A DNA stretch of 41,287 bases, taken from Acidobacteriota bacterium (GTDB taxonomy: Bacteria > Acidobacteriota > Terriglobia > Acidiferrales > UBA7541). Shown in pieces: positions 33,478 to 41,287 of this stretch. The stretch covers positions 6,492-47,778 of the forward strand of contig PMAA01000205.1 of the NCBI GenBank assembly GCA_003152355.1. Direction: 5' to 3'. A program made the position numbers and the translations under genes. The notes below the pieces were generated by a model that worked only from the letters and a program-made list of their open reading frames with translations, did no database searches and was not told the origin of the DNA. The number at the start of each line of letters is the position of its first letter. Position 1 is the stretch's first letter.

Positions 33478-34713
33478 TCAGGGATTTTGCCCCGTGGCAT
33501 AAACCTTAACCCAGTGGTTCCGTATCCGCGCCTTGATCTGTTTTCCCTTCAAGTCGGCGACGATCAGATCGGAATCCTGCAAGGGCATGTGGCAATCAAT
33601 GCAGTTCTCCCGAATTTTCGCACCCAACTTCGCAAATTCGCCGCATTCCCGATCCTTGTGGCACTGCAAGCATTTTGCCGAATATGACGCCGCAGCGCGT
33701 TCTGGTGCATGCACGTCATGGCATGTCGTACACGTCATCTGCGAGTTTTGGTAGCAGCGGCTTTTTTGCGTTAGCGCCACTTGATTTCCGTGCACGTCAA
33801 CGCGGGCATCCGCATTGGGGTGCGGCAGTCTGAAGTAATTGTCCAGTTGCTGTCCCGGAACGTATGAAAACGCGGGCACAATGAGTTGCCCGATCCCGCC
33901 ATGACATTGCGCGCACACCTCGATTTGCCGATCGCGTGGCAGGCTCGCCGGGTTGACGATGGAATGAGTGCCCGAAAAAACCGCAGTAGGGTTCAATCGC
34001 TCGTTCTCCGCATGCTCTCGACCCGGCCCGTGGCATCTCTCACACGAAATGCCGAGCACAAAGTCCGTCTTTCTATAATAGTTTTCGGCATTCTCTGATG
34101 GAAGCGACTCAAAATACGTGGCGTGGCACTGTAGGCATTCCGGAACAATCGGCCTGTCGAAATTCGCGATCCCATCAGTGTATCCCGGGCTATTTGTCCA
34201 CCCTTTCAACTCGCTCCAATAAGATACGGGCAATTGAAAAAGCTGATTCCCCTTCCAATACAAATAGGTCTGACCTTTTTCTCCCGACCCCGTAACGATA
34301 TCGATTCGCTCCGTTCGAGTTTTCTCGTCCGGCGGCTGCCAGAATACGGCCGTCTCGTAAAACCCACTTTCTTTCTCATCCATGCGGAAATGCAGATCTG
34401 GATCGCTGGTCCTGAGAATATTCGCGCCATCTGTAAATTTGCCCAAGATGGAATCCTTGGTGGGCAGCTGGGATGTTAGATGGTGCCCGGTGCGCGCATA
34501 CGTATCACCGATCTCTTGGTGGCACCCCCGGCAAGCCGCGTCTCCCAAAAAGTTAGTGCGAGCGGCCGATTCTCCATCGTTAACCTGTGCAATGGCACGG
34601 CCGGGACTGGAAGGTTTAGTCTGCTGAGGTCTCGCAGCTGTCCTGCTTGCGAAGGTGAGAGCAGCTACGCAAGCCACCGCCATCAGCATGCCGATCAGCC
34701 TTCGTGTCGCCAT
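33478..34713 (-). CDS. Heptaheme c-type cytochrome, exported
   Basis: Periplasmic electron-transfer protein, about 411 aa from the ATG at 34713, which has GGGAG nine bases upstream and opens a good signal peptide (RRLIGMLMAVACVAALTFASRTA). The track start at 34812 is unlikely. Seven CXXCH heme motifs are visible: CRGCH, CLQCH, CERCH, CAQCH, CTTCH, CLQCH and CIDCH. The layout resembles the cytochrome c554/doubled-CXXCH families common in Acidobacteriota, with no obvious catalytic domain. It is divergent from a secreted TPR protein, with which such cytochromes often travel, and is flanked by two fragments of a creatininase-type gene. Redox partners cannot be read from the sequence. Confidence 0.93.
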   Translation of the reverse strand: MATRRLIGMLMAVACVAALTFASRTAARPQQTKPSSPGRAIAQVNDGESAARTNFLGDAACRGCHQEIGDTYARTGHHLTSQLPTKDSILGKFTDGANILRTSDPDLHFRMDEKESGFYETAVFWQPPDEKTRTERIDIVTGSGEKGQTYLYWKGNQLFQLPVSYWSELKGWTNSPGYTDGIANFDRPIVPECLQCHATYFESLPSENAENYYRKTDFVLGISCERCHGPGREHAENERLNPTAVFSGTHSIVNPASLPRDRQIEVCAQCHGGIGQLIVPAFSYVPGQQLDNYFRLPHPNADARVDVHGNQVALTQKSRCYQNSQMTCTTCHDVHAPERAAASYSAKCLQCHKDRECGEFAKLGAKIRENCIDCHMPLQDSDLIVADLKGKQIKARIRNHWVKVYATGQNP

Positions 34714-35293
34714 CGAGATTCGCTCCCGCGCCATTACGTTAACTGATTTCGCATTCGCTCTCAATCCGAACACAGAGGGGCTGCTCCGCGGCGCGTGGCA
34801 TCCGCCATACAATCAACACGGAGAAAAAATTATCGGTTCGACGGCTGAGAAGAGGCGGACTAGTCGGGAATTTCCTTTTCCGGGAGTATCCCGGACGAAA
34901 TCTCCAACGGACGATTCAAGATCCGTTCCCAAGAACGTGGATTTCGCGAATAGAATACAAGAGTCTCTCGGATCGAAAAACCGTCGCCGGTTGTTCGGTG
35001 CAAACAGAGACGTTTGGGAGGTAGGGAGATGTACCACGGACTCGCGAAGTAGTTCGGCGTGGACAAGCCGCGAGGTCTTACGCTAACGTGCCAGCGGTTT
35101 TGTGGATCAGGACATGTGGTGAAGCCTGCAAGTAGGGATATCCTGGTGGGAGGGCTCGCTCTCCCCTGGATCGTTGCATACTACCAAGACACTCCCAGAG
35201 ACGACACTTCAGAGCGGGAACGATTCGAAGAGACTGCGGGTACGAAGGAGAGATCCGATTCGCTGGCTGAGGGAGCAGACACAAGCGATAACC
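34714..35293. other. Divergent region between cytochrome and TPR genes
   Basis: A 580-base region. Its right half holds the second degraded creatininase 5' copy. The rest has no recognisable gene; open frames 34655..35086 (plus) and 34813..35037 (minus) lack support. The promoters of the divergent cytochrome and TPR genes must lie here, but no convincing -35/-10 pair stood out. Confidence 0.35.
35059..35242 (+). repeat. Diverged direct repeat, copy 2 (degraded creatininase 5' end)
   Basis: Begins GTGGACAAGCCGCG and translates (GTG start) to VVKPASRDILVGGLALPWIVAYYQ, then ERERFEETAG, paralogous to copy 1. After this the frame continues into non-homologous residues. It overlaps the 5' extension of the TPR ORF given in the track, which argues that the TPR gene starts further downstream. 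Confidence 0.65.
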
Positions 35294-37165
35294 GTGACGA
35301 CGAGCGAGATCTTATGGCGACCGGCCTTGTACGCAGGCGTCTTCTTGCTCTGCTGTTTCACGCTTGCTCTTGGTGCGCAACAGAGCCAATCCTCGCAGCA
35401 AACACACTCACCTCAATCTTCTGAGACGCTTGCTGAGGCGCGATCGTATCTCTCTCAGGGAGATACGCAAGACGCAATACGGATTCTCTCCAGTTATCTC
35501 CAAACTCGGCCTAAGGATGCTGCCGCACGGATTTTGCTCGGCCAAGCGTACGCCAGCGTTGGGCAGAACGACCGCGCCGAGAAAGAGTTCCAAACCGTTT
35601 TGCAATCCGCGCCTGAAAATTACGTCGCGTCGGCGGCACTCGGCGAGATCTATGAACTCGGGGGCCAGCCGGAAAAGGCTGAGGCAATGCTGGCGCGCGC
35701 GGCGAGGGACAGTCACGGTGACCCACGGATTCGCATAGAGTGGGCGGTCGTTCTGTCGCGCCTGCATAAATACAAAGAGGCTCAAAGCGCGTTGGCAGGC
35801 GTTTCGTCACCAAGTGCCCCCGAAGAACGCATCAGATACCACCGTCTGAAAGCGTCCGTCGCTCTGGGACTTGGAGACCCGCAAGTCGCTGCTTCGGAAA
35901 TGGAAAAGGCTCTGGCTCTAGATCCAACGAATCCCGGCCTGGTCATAGCGACAGCCGTAGCAGACGTTCAATCGGAAAACTGGCAACGCGCAGCAAGCCT
36001 GACAGAGCCACTATTCTCCAGTACGCACGATCCGCAAGTCGGCCTGGTTTTCCTGGAAGCACAATTGGGCATGCATGCCGAATTTCATCCCACCCTCGAA
36101 CTGCTTCGCTCGACGCAACTGTCTACCGAAGCGGAGTTGATTTTTCGGCAGCGTTTGGCGGAACTCCTGATCTCTCACGGAGAATTTTCCGATGCTATTG
36201 ACGAGCTTAGGGTGGCGGCCGACCTCGATCCAGGACGCCCTGAAGCGCGTTTCAACCTGGCTCTCGCGCAGTATAAGGCGGGCCGTCTGGATGACGCATT
36301 GGCGAGCACGGAAAAGTGCAAGGAACTCGGCGACAACGCCGATCTCGAAGACTTGCTCGGAGACATTCAAGAGGCCCGCGGAGACAACTTGGCTGCGGTA
36401 AAAAGTTATCAGGCTGCCGTGGCGCTGGCTCCGAACGAGGAAAAATATCGGCTCTCGCTCGCAGTGGAATTGATCCGCCACGGTAACTTCGACGCTGCCA
36501 GGATCGTTCTCAAACAGGCGGAAGATTTCGAGCCCAAGTCGTGGCGAATACAACTCGCACTCGGCATGGTTGAATATTTCTCAGGAACAGACGAAGAAGC
36601 GACCCGGTATCTCCTGCATGCGGCCGAACTGGCTCGCGATCCCGAGCCCGCGTTGCGCTATTTGGGAGACATTCAGATGGTCCGGGCATCCACCCCCGAT
36701 CCCGAGGCGATTGCAAAACTATGTGACTATGCAGACCACCAACCAAAGGACGGCCACATGCAGTTCTACTGTGGCGGCGTGCTTTTTCGGCGGGACTCCG
36801 TCTCTGGCGACAAAACGCACTCTAGCGAAATTCTACGGCACCTTCACGCTTCGGCTGGTCTTCTCCCAAAAGACGCCTCGCCGCATTGCCAACTGGGCAA
36901 AGCTTATCGATGGTTGGACCAATGGCAAGAGGCACTTGGCGAATCCGAAATCTGCGCACGCATGGACCCGGACTCCGCGGACGCGCATTATCGTTTGGCT
37001 CAAATTTATGAGCACGTGGGACAACGGGAGCTAAAGAACAAGGAAATAAAACTCTACGAGGCCGCCTCAACGCGCGTCGCCGACGAGAACGCGCGGCGCG
37101 ATGCGACAATGAAAACATTTCTCTTCACCATTCAGAATCAAAAGGAGACACCGGACCATAAGTAA
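35294..37165 (+). CDS. Secreted tetratricopeptide-repeat protein
   Basis: Periplasmic or surface TPR protein. The track start at 35174 lies inside a degraded repeat of another gene. A GTG at 35294 gives a compact signal peptide (ILWRPALYAGVFLLCCFTLALG|AQQ) and about 623 aa, so I use it, although the purine-rich GAGGGAG is rather far upstream. At least nine TPR-like helix pairs follow, for example AEARSYLSQGDTQDAIRILSSYLQTRP, AEKEFQTVLQSAPENYVASAALGEIYELGGQPEKAE and GEFSDAIDELRVAADLDPGRPEARFNLALAQYKAGRLDDA. No enzymatic domain is seen. It probably acts as a scaffold, perhaps for the divergent multiheme cytochrome; this pairing is recalled from other Acidobacteriota. Confidence 0.88.
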   Translation: MTTSEILWRPALYAGVFLLCCFTLALGAQQSQSSQQTHSPQSSETLAEARSYLSQGDTQDAIRILSSYLQTRPKDAAARILLGQAYASVGQNDRAEKEFQTVLQSAPENYVASAALGEIYELGGQPEKAEAMLARAARDSHGDPRIRIEWAVVLSRLHKYKEAQSALAGVSSPSAPEERIRYHRLKASVALGLGDPQVAASEMEKALALDPTNPGLVIATAVADVQSENWQRAASLTEPLFSSTHDPQVGLVFLEAQLGMHAEFHPTLELLRSTQLSTEAELIFRQRLAELLISHGEFSDAIDELRVAADLDPGRPEARFNLALAQYKAGRLDDALASTEKCKELGDNADLEDLLGDIQEARGDNLAAVKSYQAAVALAPNEEKYRLSLAVELIRHGNFDAARIVLKQAEDFEPKSWRIQLALGMVEYFSGTDEEATRYLLHAAELARDPEPALRYLGDIQMVRASTPDPEAIAKLCDYADHQPKDGHMQFYCGGVLFRRDSVSGDKTHSSEILRHLHASAGLLPKDASPHCQLGKAYRWLDQWQEALGESEICARMDPDSADAHYRLAQIYEHVGQRELKNKEIKLYEAASTRVADENARRDATMKTFLFTIQNQKETPDHK

Positions 37166-37212
37166 GTAAATATGTTCCGGCGTCAAACCAATTCGCACTC
37201 TTCGCAGCTCAG

Positions 37213-40086
37213 TCATCGACCGGAGCTTATCGCTGCGGTGGTGGTATTTGCGGGCCGAGATTGAGAACTCATCAGCTGAGGATTCTTCCCAAGACTAACC
37301 ATGTTGGCGAAAAGGCGATATGCGCCGGGCACACCCTCTGGCAACTGGCGGTAAAAGGCGTAGGCATTGTAGATATACACACCCTTCCCGTGTTTCGCAT
37401 AAAGGAGGCCGCCTTTTTGGGGAGCTTGGCCAGGGTCGTGGGTTTCTAGTAACGGCAGATAGGCTGAGTCCCAACTCTCAAGGAATTTCGAGCCGCGCTC
37501 TTCCACCCAATTTTCAAAGTCCTTACTGGTGATCTTGTTGGGCCAAGTGAAAATGGGATTTGTCGGCGCCAAGATTTCCACCTTGGAATTTTCGTCGGTA
37601 ACTTCCTCCGGGTTGTTGCCCATTTTATAGGGATATGGTCCGTAGTTGTGATCGTACTCCGGCGTATTGTATTGCACGATCACCACGCCGCCGTTCTTCA
37701 CATACTCGAGGATGCGCCCATTATTGATCTTGAGATCCTCGCGCGCGGCATAAGTGCGCACTCCAAGAATGATGGCGTCAAATTTTGAAAGATTGCCGCT
37801 GACGAGGTCTTCCGGGGAGAGGAAATGAACGTTGATGCCTAAGTTCTCGAGAGACTGAGGAACGTCGTCGCCGGCGCCCACAATGTATCCCACATTCAGA
37901 TCCGGCGCGACCTTCACGTCAACTCCGGAAGTCCGGTATGTGGAGGCGCGATAGAGATTGTAGGGACGCAATCCGGCATATCCAATCGTGTGATAGCCCT
38001 CTTTGTAATCGTGGCCGTCGTACGTCGCGACCGCCGTAATTGCATAAGGCTTTTCCATGAGCTTCATGGGCGTGACGTGGAAAGTGAGTGACTGGTCGTC
38101 CCCGTCTTTCGACGTTGAGAATTCTTCCTCGGGCGCTTTCCAGCCTTCCGGTAAGTCGAGTTTGACCGTTCCCTTTGCAGGACCTTTCACGTTGCTGTGA
38201 ATGCTCACCGTCACTTCAAAGGATTTCGCGTCCAGCGGAACAATTCCTGCCTGCGGCGAGATCGAAACCGAAATGGCCGGGCCTACGATCAGCGGTTCGA
38301 GAACGGTGCCCGGGCCTGTTACCCGCCTCACCGATTGGACCACCTGCGCCAGTTCAAAGGGCACCCCATCGAATACGAAACGCAATCTCGCGGATAGCGG
38401 ATACGGAGCTAACGGCAGGTTGAGATACTTCGGCGCCTCAATGTCGTAGTATGCCTGCTCGATGTTCGGACGCGTGAAATAGGGTCGCGTGAAGCTGGCG
38501 TTGGGCGCGGCGTGAACTGTAAATCGCAGATCCGCAGATTGATTCCCTTTGAGCGTGCTTCCTGATTGCGTCGCTGGCTCGATAGTCCATTCCTCGTTCG
38601 TCGGAGATTCCAACGCGACGTTCTGCAATTGCACGGGCAGATTGGTTGGGCTGGTTGTATGAACTTTTACCCAGAATTCTTGTCCGGGAATTGCCACCTG
38701 GAAGGTTGGTTGATTTCTGAAGAAGCGCGCAAAAGGCCCAGTCGGATCCTTCTCGGGAGCCAGTGTGGCAAGCACCGAAATACCCAGCGATTCGGCGAGG
38801 GCATTCTCGAACTGTGCCTGCTTCGCCTTTAATTCGTGGGCTACGTCGTATTTCGAATCTTCGCTCAGGTTGCTGCTGGCAACTTTTTCGATCAACTCGT
38901 TCGTCGTTTTCAAGCCTGCCGCTAGCGTCGAGGCAATCGCTTCCGGATGTTGCGCCGAAAAATCACTCATGGCTTTTTCGACCTTGGAATTGATCTGAGC
39001 TAATCCATCCTTTAGGAAGGCCGCATCGCCGCCTTGGGCCAGGCTCGCGATACCCGCGAGTGAAATGTCGATGCCGTCGAAGAAAGACGATTCTTTCTCC
39101 GAGGCGGCGATGCGAGACGCAAACCGGTGATATGGAGTCATCTCGGCTTCGGCCGGCGGCAAACCGGTTCCGCCGCTCTGCGACTTCTGGTGGCCAAGGC
39201 CCAGGCGGGCGATCTGCTGGTACGTTAACCCGATGAGTGGATCGTATTCGCCTTCCGGAATTTCGACAGAAGTGGAAAGGGCGCCCTTTATGACAGTGTC
39301 GTCCGTGTAGTTGTGAAATTCGGCCGGGTAAAATTTTCCGTCTGCATAATCAAGAATCCCCTTGTCGGTGACGGGAGAGAACGGCACGAGGGCATAATCC
39401 TTTATCGGCTTCCAGGTGTGCAGTCCTTCTTTGATCTGTTCGGGAAACATGGTCGGGTCGCCCGCCGCTTTGAAAGCCTCTTGCGCCATCTGCCCGGCAA
39501 CTTGGTGATTGCTGTGGCCGTCGGTGCGACCTCCGACAAAGACGGAAGTAATGACGAGAGGACGGGTCATTCGAACAACGCGTACTACATCCGAAAGAGT
39601 TTGATCGTGTCCCCACTTTTCGAGCGATTCTTCTTTAGTCTTGGAAAAACCAAAGTCGATCATTCGCGTCCAGAATTGTTGCACTCCATAGTAACGATCG
39701 GCAGCGAGAAGTTCTTCCGTGCGCACCAGCCCTAGCGCATCAAAATAATCCGAAGACATGACGTTGGCGCCGCCTTCTCCCCGATTGAGCGTCAACAATG
39801 CGACCCGTGCTCCTTGCCCGCGCGATTCATAGGTCAACATTCCTCCGTTTTCGTCGTCCGGGTGCGCGGTCACCATCAGTAAACTTGTGCGCGTGTGAAG
39901 TTTTAGAACACTCTGCCAGAGCGCGGCCGCGCCGCGGTCAATATCCAGCGGTTCTGCCGCCTGAATCGGATTCGAATTGACGGCGATAGGAGATTGGGCG
40001 CCAAGCGGAGCCGATCGAAATAAGAAAGGCAGTGCGCAGCCTAACATGGCAATCACTAAAATGATCTTGCTCGATCGTGATGGCAT
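37213..40086 (-). CDS. Large secreted PIG-L (LmbE) family deacetylase
   Basis: A 957-aa exported protein. The signal peptide (IILVIAMLGCALPFLFRSAPLGA) is followed by a PIG-L/LmbE zinc-hydrolase domain at about residues 65-300, with the metal motif MVTAHPDDENGG (His75, Asp77, Asp78) and DGHSNHQVAG. Such domains remove N-acetyl groups from sugars such as GlcNAc derivatives. A middle region of beta-sandwich type (about 460-720; TVSIHSNVKGPAKGTVKLDLPEGW resembles NEW3-type domains) leads to a C-terminal alpha/beta segment (LSKFDAIILGVRTYAAREDLKIN ... YVKNGGVVIVQYNTPEY) that looks glutamine-amidotransferase-like without a visible catalytic Cys. GGGGG lies just before the ATG. The upstream region carries a promoter and a perfect LacI-type palindrome. 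Confidence 0.93.
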   Translation of the reverse strand: MPSRSSKIILVIAMLGCALPFLFRSAPLGAQSPIAVNSNPIQAAEPLDIDRGAAALWQSVLKLHTRTSLLMVTAHPDDENGGMLTYESRGQGARVALLTLNRGEGGANVMSSDYFDALGLVRTEELLAADRYYGVQQFWTRMIDFGFSKTKEESLEKWGHDQTLSDVVRVVRMTRPLVITSVFVGGRTDGHSNHQVAGQMAQEAFKAAGDPTMFPEQIKEGLHTWKPIKDYALVPFSPVTDKGILDYADGKFYPAEFHNYTDDTVIKGALSTSVEIPEGEYDPLIGLTYQQIARLGLGHQKSQSGGTGLPPAEAEMTPYHRFASRIAASEKESSFFDGIDISLAGIASLAQGGDAAFLKDGLAQINSKVEKAMSDFSAQHPEAIASTLAAGLKTTNELIEKVASSNLSEDSKYDVAHELKAKQAQFENALAESLGISVLATLAPEKDPTGPFARFFRNQPTFQVAIPGQEFWVKVHTTSPTNLPVQLQNVALESPTNEEWTIEPATQSGSTLKGNQSADLRFTVHAAPNASFTRPYFTRPNIEQAYYDIEAPKYLNLPLAPYPLSARLRFVFDGVPFELAQVVQSVRRVTGPGTVLEPLIVGPAISVSISPQAGIVPLDAKSFEVTVSIHSNVKGPAKGTVKLDLPEGWKAPEEEFSTSKDGDDQSLTFHVTPMKLMEKPYAITAVATYDGHDYKEGYHTIGYAGLRPYNLYRASTYRTSGVDVKVAPDLNVGYIVGAGDDVPQSLENLGINVHFLSPEDLVSGNLSKFDAIILGVRTYAAREDLKINNGRILEYVKNGGVVIVQYNTPEYDHNYGPYPYKMGNNPEEVTDENSKVEILAPTNPIFTWPNKITSKDFENWVEERGSKFLESWDSAYLPLLETHDPGQAPQKGGLLYAKHGKGVYIYNAYAFYRQLPEGVPGAYRLFANMVSLGKNPQLMSSQSRPANTTTAAISSGR

Positions 40087-40358
40087 TCTTCCCCCTTGCC
40101 CGTTGCGAAATCTTTAGTGAAATATTTTATTATCGCCGGACTCGCCGTCACAAAACCGGCATTTGAATGGCCCCTATGCAGTTCCGCTTTGGTTGCCGAT
40201 GCTTAACAGACAGCGTTTCGTCGATGCCGAACGCACTATGGGAATTGCTACCAATGCTGCTGAGAAGATCCAGTTTGCGAAGTGCGAAGCGTTTCGAGTT
40301 CGTCGAAGTGTGGCGGCGCTCGGCATCGAGCCTCCGTTTTTTCGTTCGGAGTAACGGC

Positions 40359-40386
40359 ATTGTACGTCCGCAAGGAATGTTGTCAA
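40359..40386 (-). promoter_or_regulatory. Predicted sigma-70 promoter of the PIG-L gene
   Basis: Minus-strand TTGACA (perfect), 16-base spacer, TACAAT (one mismatch). It is the best promoter match noticed in the window. A 20-base perfect palindrome lies five bases upstream of the -35. The leader to the PIG-L ATG is about 270 bases. Confidence 0.6.
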
Positions 40387-40391
40387 CAAAA

Positions 40392-40411
40392 ATACCAAAA
40401 CGTTTTGGTAT
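40392..40411. promoter_or_regulatory. 20-bp perfect LacI-type palindrome
   Basis: ATACCAAAACGTTTTGGTAT reads the same on both strands. Its core CCAAAACGTTTTGG matches the operator next to the LacI-family gene except for one base. It sits just upstream of the -35 of the PIG-L promoter and between the divergent PIG-L and TonB-receptor genes. Confidence 0.7.
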
Positions 40412-40496
40412 CGGCTGGGATTGTCGATTCGCGATACTTGTACACTCTCAAATATGCCAAACTCGGCAGCAGAAGCGTGGTTTTCGAAAAATTGGC

Positions 40497-40525
40497 TTGA
40501 CAACGATTTTTACGAATGTTAGATG
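40497..40525 (+). promoter_or_regulatory. Possible promoter of the TonB-receptor gene
   Basis: TTGACA (perfect), 17-base spacer, TAGATG (weak). A LacI-type palindrome lies about 15 bases downstream of the -10, where a repressor would block the start of transcription. The weak -10 and long leader keep confidence modest. Confidence 0.35.
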
Positions 40526-40540
40526 TCCAGATATTCGAAA

Positions 40541-40554
40541 CCGAATCGTTTCGG
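40541..40554. promoter_or_regulatory. LacI-type operator before TonB-receptor gene
   Basis: CCGAATCGTTTCGG, an inverted repeat with one mismatch, the same type as the operator next to the LacI-family gene. It lies just downstream of the possible receptor promoter. Confidence 0.55.
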
Positions 40555-40868
40555 CACGCTTAGGGGTGAGTCTTTAGGGGACAGGGGTTGCGGCGGCTGT
40601 ACCCTTTGTTTTTACCCTCCTTTTTCGTGACGGCTTGGTTTGGAATGCGCGTGCGACAATTTGCGCATGCTGGGGGAATCGCTCGGGCGGCCGGCCATTC
40701 AGCGTGACTGGGATCGTCGGCACATCGGCTCTCCGAGACTGAGCGATGCCGGGAAACATTTGCATTTCTTTCTGGCCCTCCAGTTGAATCAGCGTGCGGA
40801 GTCGTTTTGATTTGTGCCGCATCAAAAGCTCCTTAATCGTTCGTCGAATCCGAAAAGTGGAGGCTGCC

Positions 40869-41287
40869 ATGAATCGAGGGATCGGAACTCGCAGTCTGCT
40901 TCAGTGGGCAATGGTGCTTGCAGCGTTGCTCGCGGTTTCTACTCTGCCCGCATTTGGACAAATCGATCGTGGCGCCATTGCGGGAAAGATTGTGGATCCC
41001 TCCGGTGCCGTGATACCGAAGGCAATCGTCACCATCACGAATAAGAATACTGGCGTCGTCGTGACCACCCCCGTCGACAGCGCGGGCGAATATCAGGTCC
41101 TCACATTGATCCCTGGCACGTATTCCGTGGAAGCGAGCGCCGACGGATTTGGGCCTGCTTTGCGAGACGACGTCGAAGTGCACGTGCAGGATCATCTCTC
41201 CATTGATTTCACTTTGAAGGTTGGCTCCGTAAAGCAACAAGTAGTGGTCGAGGCTGGAAAGCCAATTCTGCAGACTCAGACCGCCGA
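40869..41287 (+). CDS. Oar-like TonB-dependent receptor with carboxypeptidase-regulatory domain, 5' part
   Basis: Start of an outer-membrane receptor that runs off the right edge, so it is missing from the ORF track. About 139 residues are present. The signal peptide (LLQWAMVLAALLAVSTLPAFGQ) is followed by a carboxypeptidase-regulatory-like domain (IDRGAIAGKIVDPSGAVIPKAIVTITN, then AGEYQVLTLIPGTYSVEASADGF) and the lead into the plug (VKQQVVVEAGKPILQTQTA). This combination is the hallmark of the large (about 1,000-1,200 aa) Oar-like receptors of Acidobacteriota, thought to import plant-polymer sugars. GGAGG lies five bases before the ATG. Two LacI-type palindromes and a possible promoter lie upstream, so sugar-dependent control is likely. 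Confidence 0.9.
   Translation, partial: MNRGIGTRSLLQWAMVLAALLAVSTLPAFGQIDRGAIAGKIVDPSGAVIPKAIVTITNKNTGVVVTTPVDSAGEYQVLTLIPGTYSVEASADGFGPALRDDVEVHVQDHLSIDFTLKVGSVKQQVVVEAGKPILQTQTA

Larger units (their letters stand above)
40087..40868. other. Divergent regulatory region between PIG-L and TonB-receptor genes
   Basis: A 782-base region without a supported gene. Open frames 40167..40577 (plus) and 40574..40870 (minus) overlap the operators or the receptor start and have no recognisable domain. The region holds two predicted promoters, one in each direction, and two LacI-type palindromes (separate entries). The leader of the receptor gene would be over 300 bases long. Confidence 0.4.

Noticed and set aside
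40574-40870. Minus-strand ORF of 98 aa before the TonB receptor
   Set aside because: Overlaps the receptor start region head to head, highly basic, no known domain; likely a chance frame in the leader.
1-41287. RNA genes, CRISPR arrays, insertion sequences, phage genes
   Set aside because: I saw no tRNA or rRNA sequence, no regularly spaced repeats, and no transposase or integrase motifs. A search with tRNAscan, Infernal and ISfinder would be decisive.

Overview
The window reads as accessory chromosomal DNA of an Acidobacteriota bacterium, most likely Terriglobia (subdivision 1). This is inferred from the gene mix: an Oar-like TonB receptor with an N-terminal carboxypeptidase-regulatory fold at the right edge, a large secreted PIG-L (LmbE) deacetylase, creatininase fragments with Tat-like leaders, a seven-heme cytochrome and a GH3 glucosidase. 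I saw no rRNA, tRNA, CRISPR array, phage gene or transposase.

Layout. 1-4.75 kb (minus): a signalling cluster read towards an RND efflux pump. It holds a sensor kinase reduced to membrane segments plus the last kinase residues, a FixJ-type regulator, a receiver-only protein, and a receiver-less sigma-54 activator. The RND permease runs off the left edge. 5.2-7.6 kb (plus): an ECF sigma factor, a decayed aldo/keto reductase, and two PPC/DUF296 proteins (one exported, one cytosolic). 7.8-9.7 kb: formate-tetrahydrofolate ligase of the long, C1-THF-synthase-like form. 9.8-15.3 kb (minus): a five-gene molybdenum-hydroxylase operon: Tat-exported 2Fe-2S subunit, Mo-cofactor subunit, FAD subunit with a four-cysteine (4Fe-4S-type) insertion, a membrane cytochrome b, and a small helical protein of unknown function. 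15.5-20.4 kb: a secreted carboxypeptidase-regulatory-fold protein, a PoxB-type pyruvate:quinone oxidoreductase and an M23 peptidase. 20.7-25.7 kb: a translationally coupled TolC-EmrA-EmrB-type efflux operon followed by a cytidylate-kinase-like protein.

26-33 kb is a sugar-related block: a short hypothetical gene, then a transaldolase-family gene and a GH3 beta-glucosidase on the minus strand, a divergent LacI-family regulator, and an APC permease. 33-37 kb holds a truncated creatininase-family gene, a heptaheme cytochrome, a second degraded copy of the same creatininase 5' end, and a divergent TPR protein. 37-41 kb holds the PIG-L protein and the start of the TonB receptor. LacI-type palindromes of the CCGAAACGTTTCGG/CCAAAACGTTTTGG kind occur beside the transaldolase/LacI, permease, PIG-L and TonB-receptor promoters, so one LacI-type regulon probably links these genes.

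The two most interesting systems are the Mo-hydroxylase operon with its own cytochrome b, which suggests a periplasmic aldehyde or heterocycle oxidase feeding the quinone pool, and the dismantled/split two-component cluster on the left. Gene decay recurs: an internally deleted kinase, an aldo/keto reductase with three lesions, two creatininase 5' fragments and a DUF4410-like remnant. All assignments come from reading the sequence and recalling family features; no search was run.
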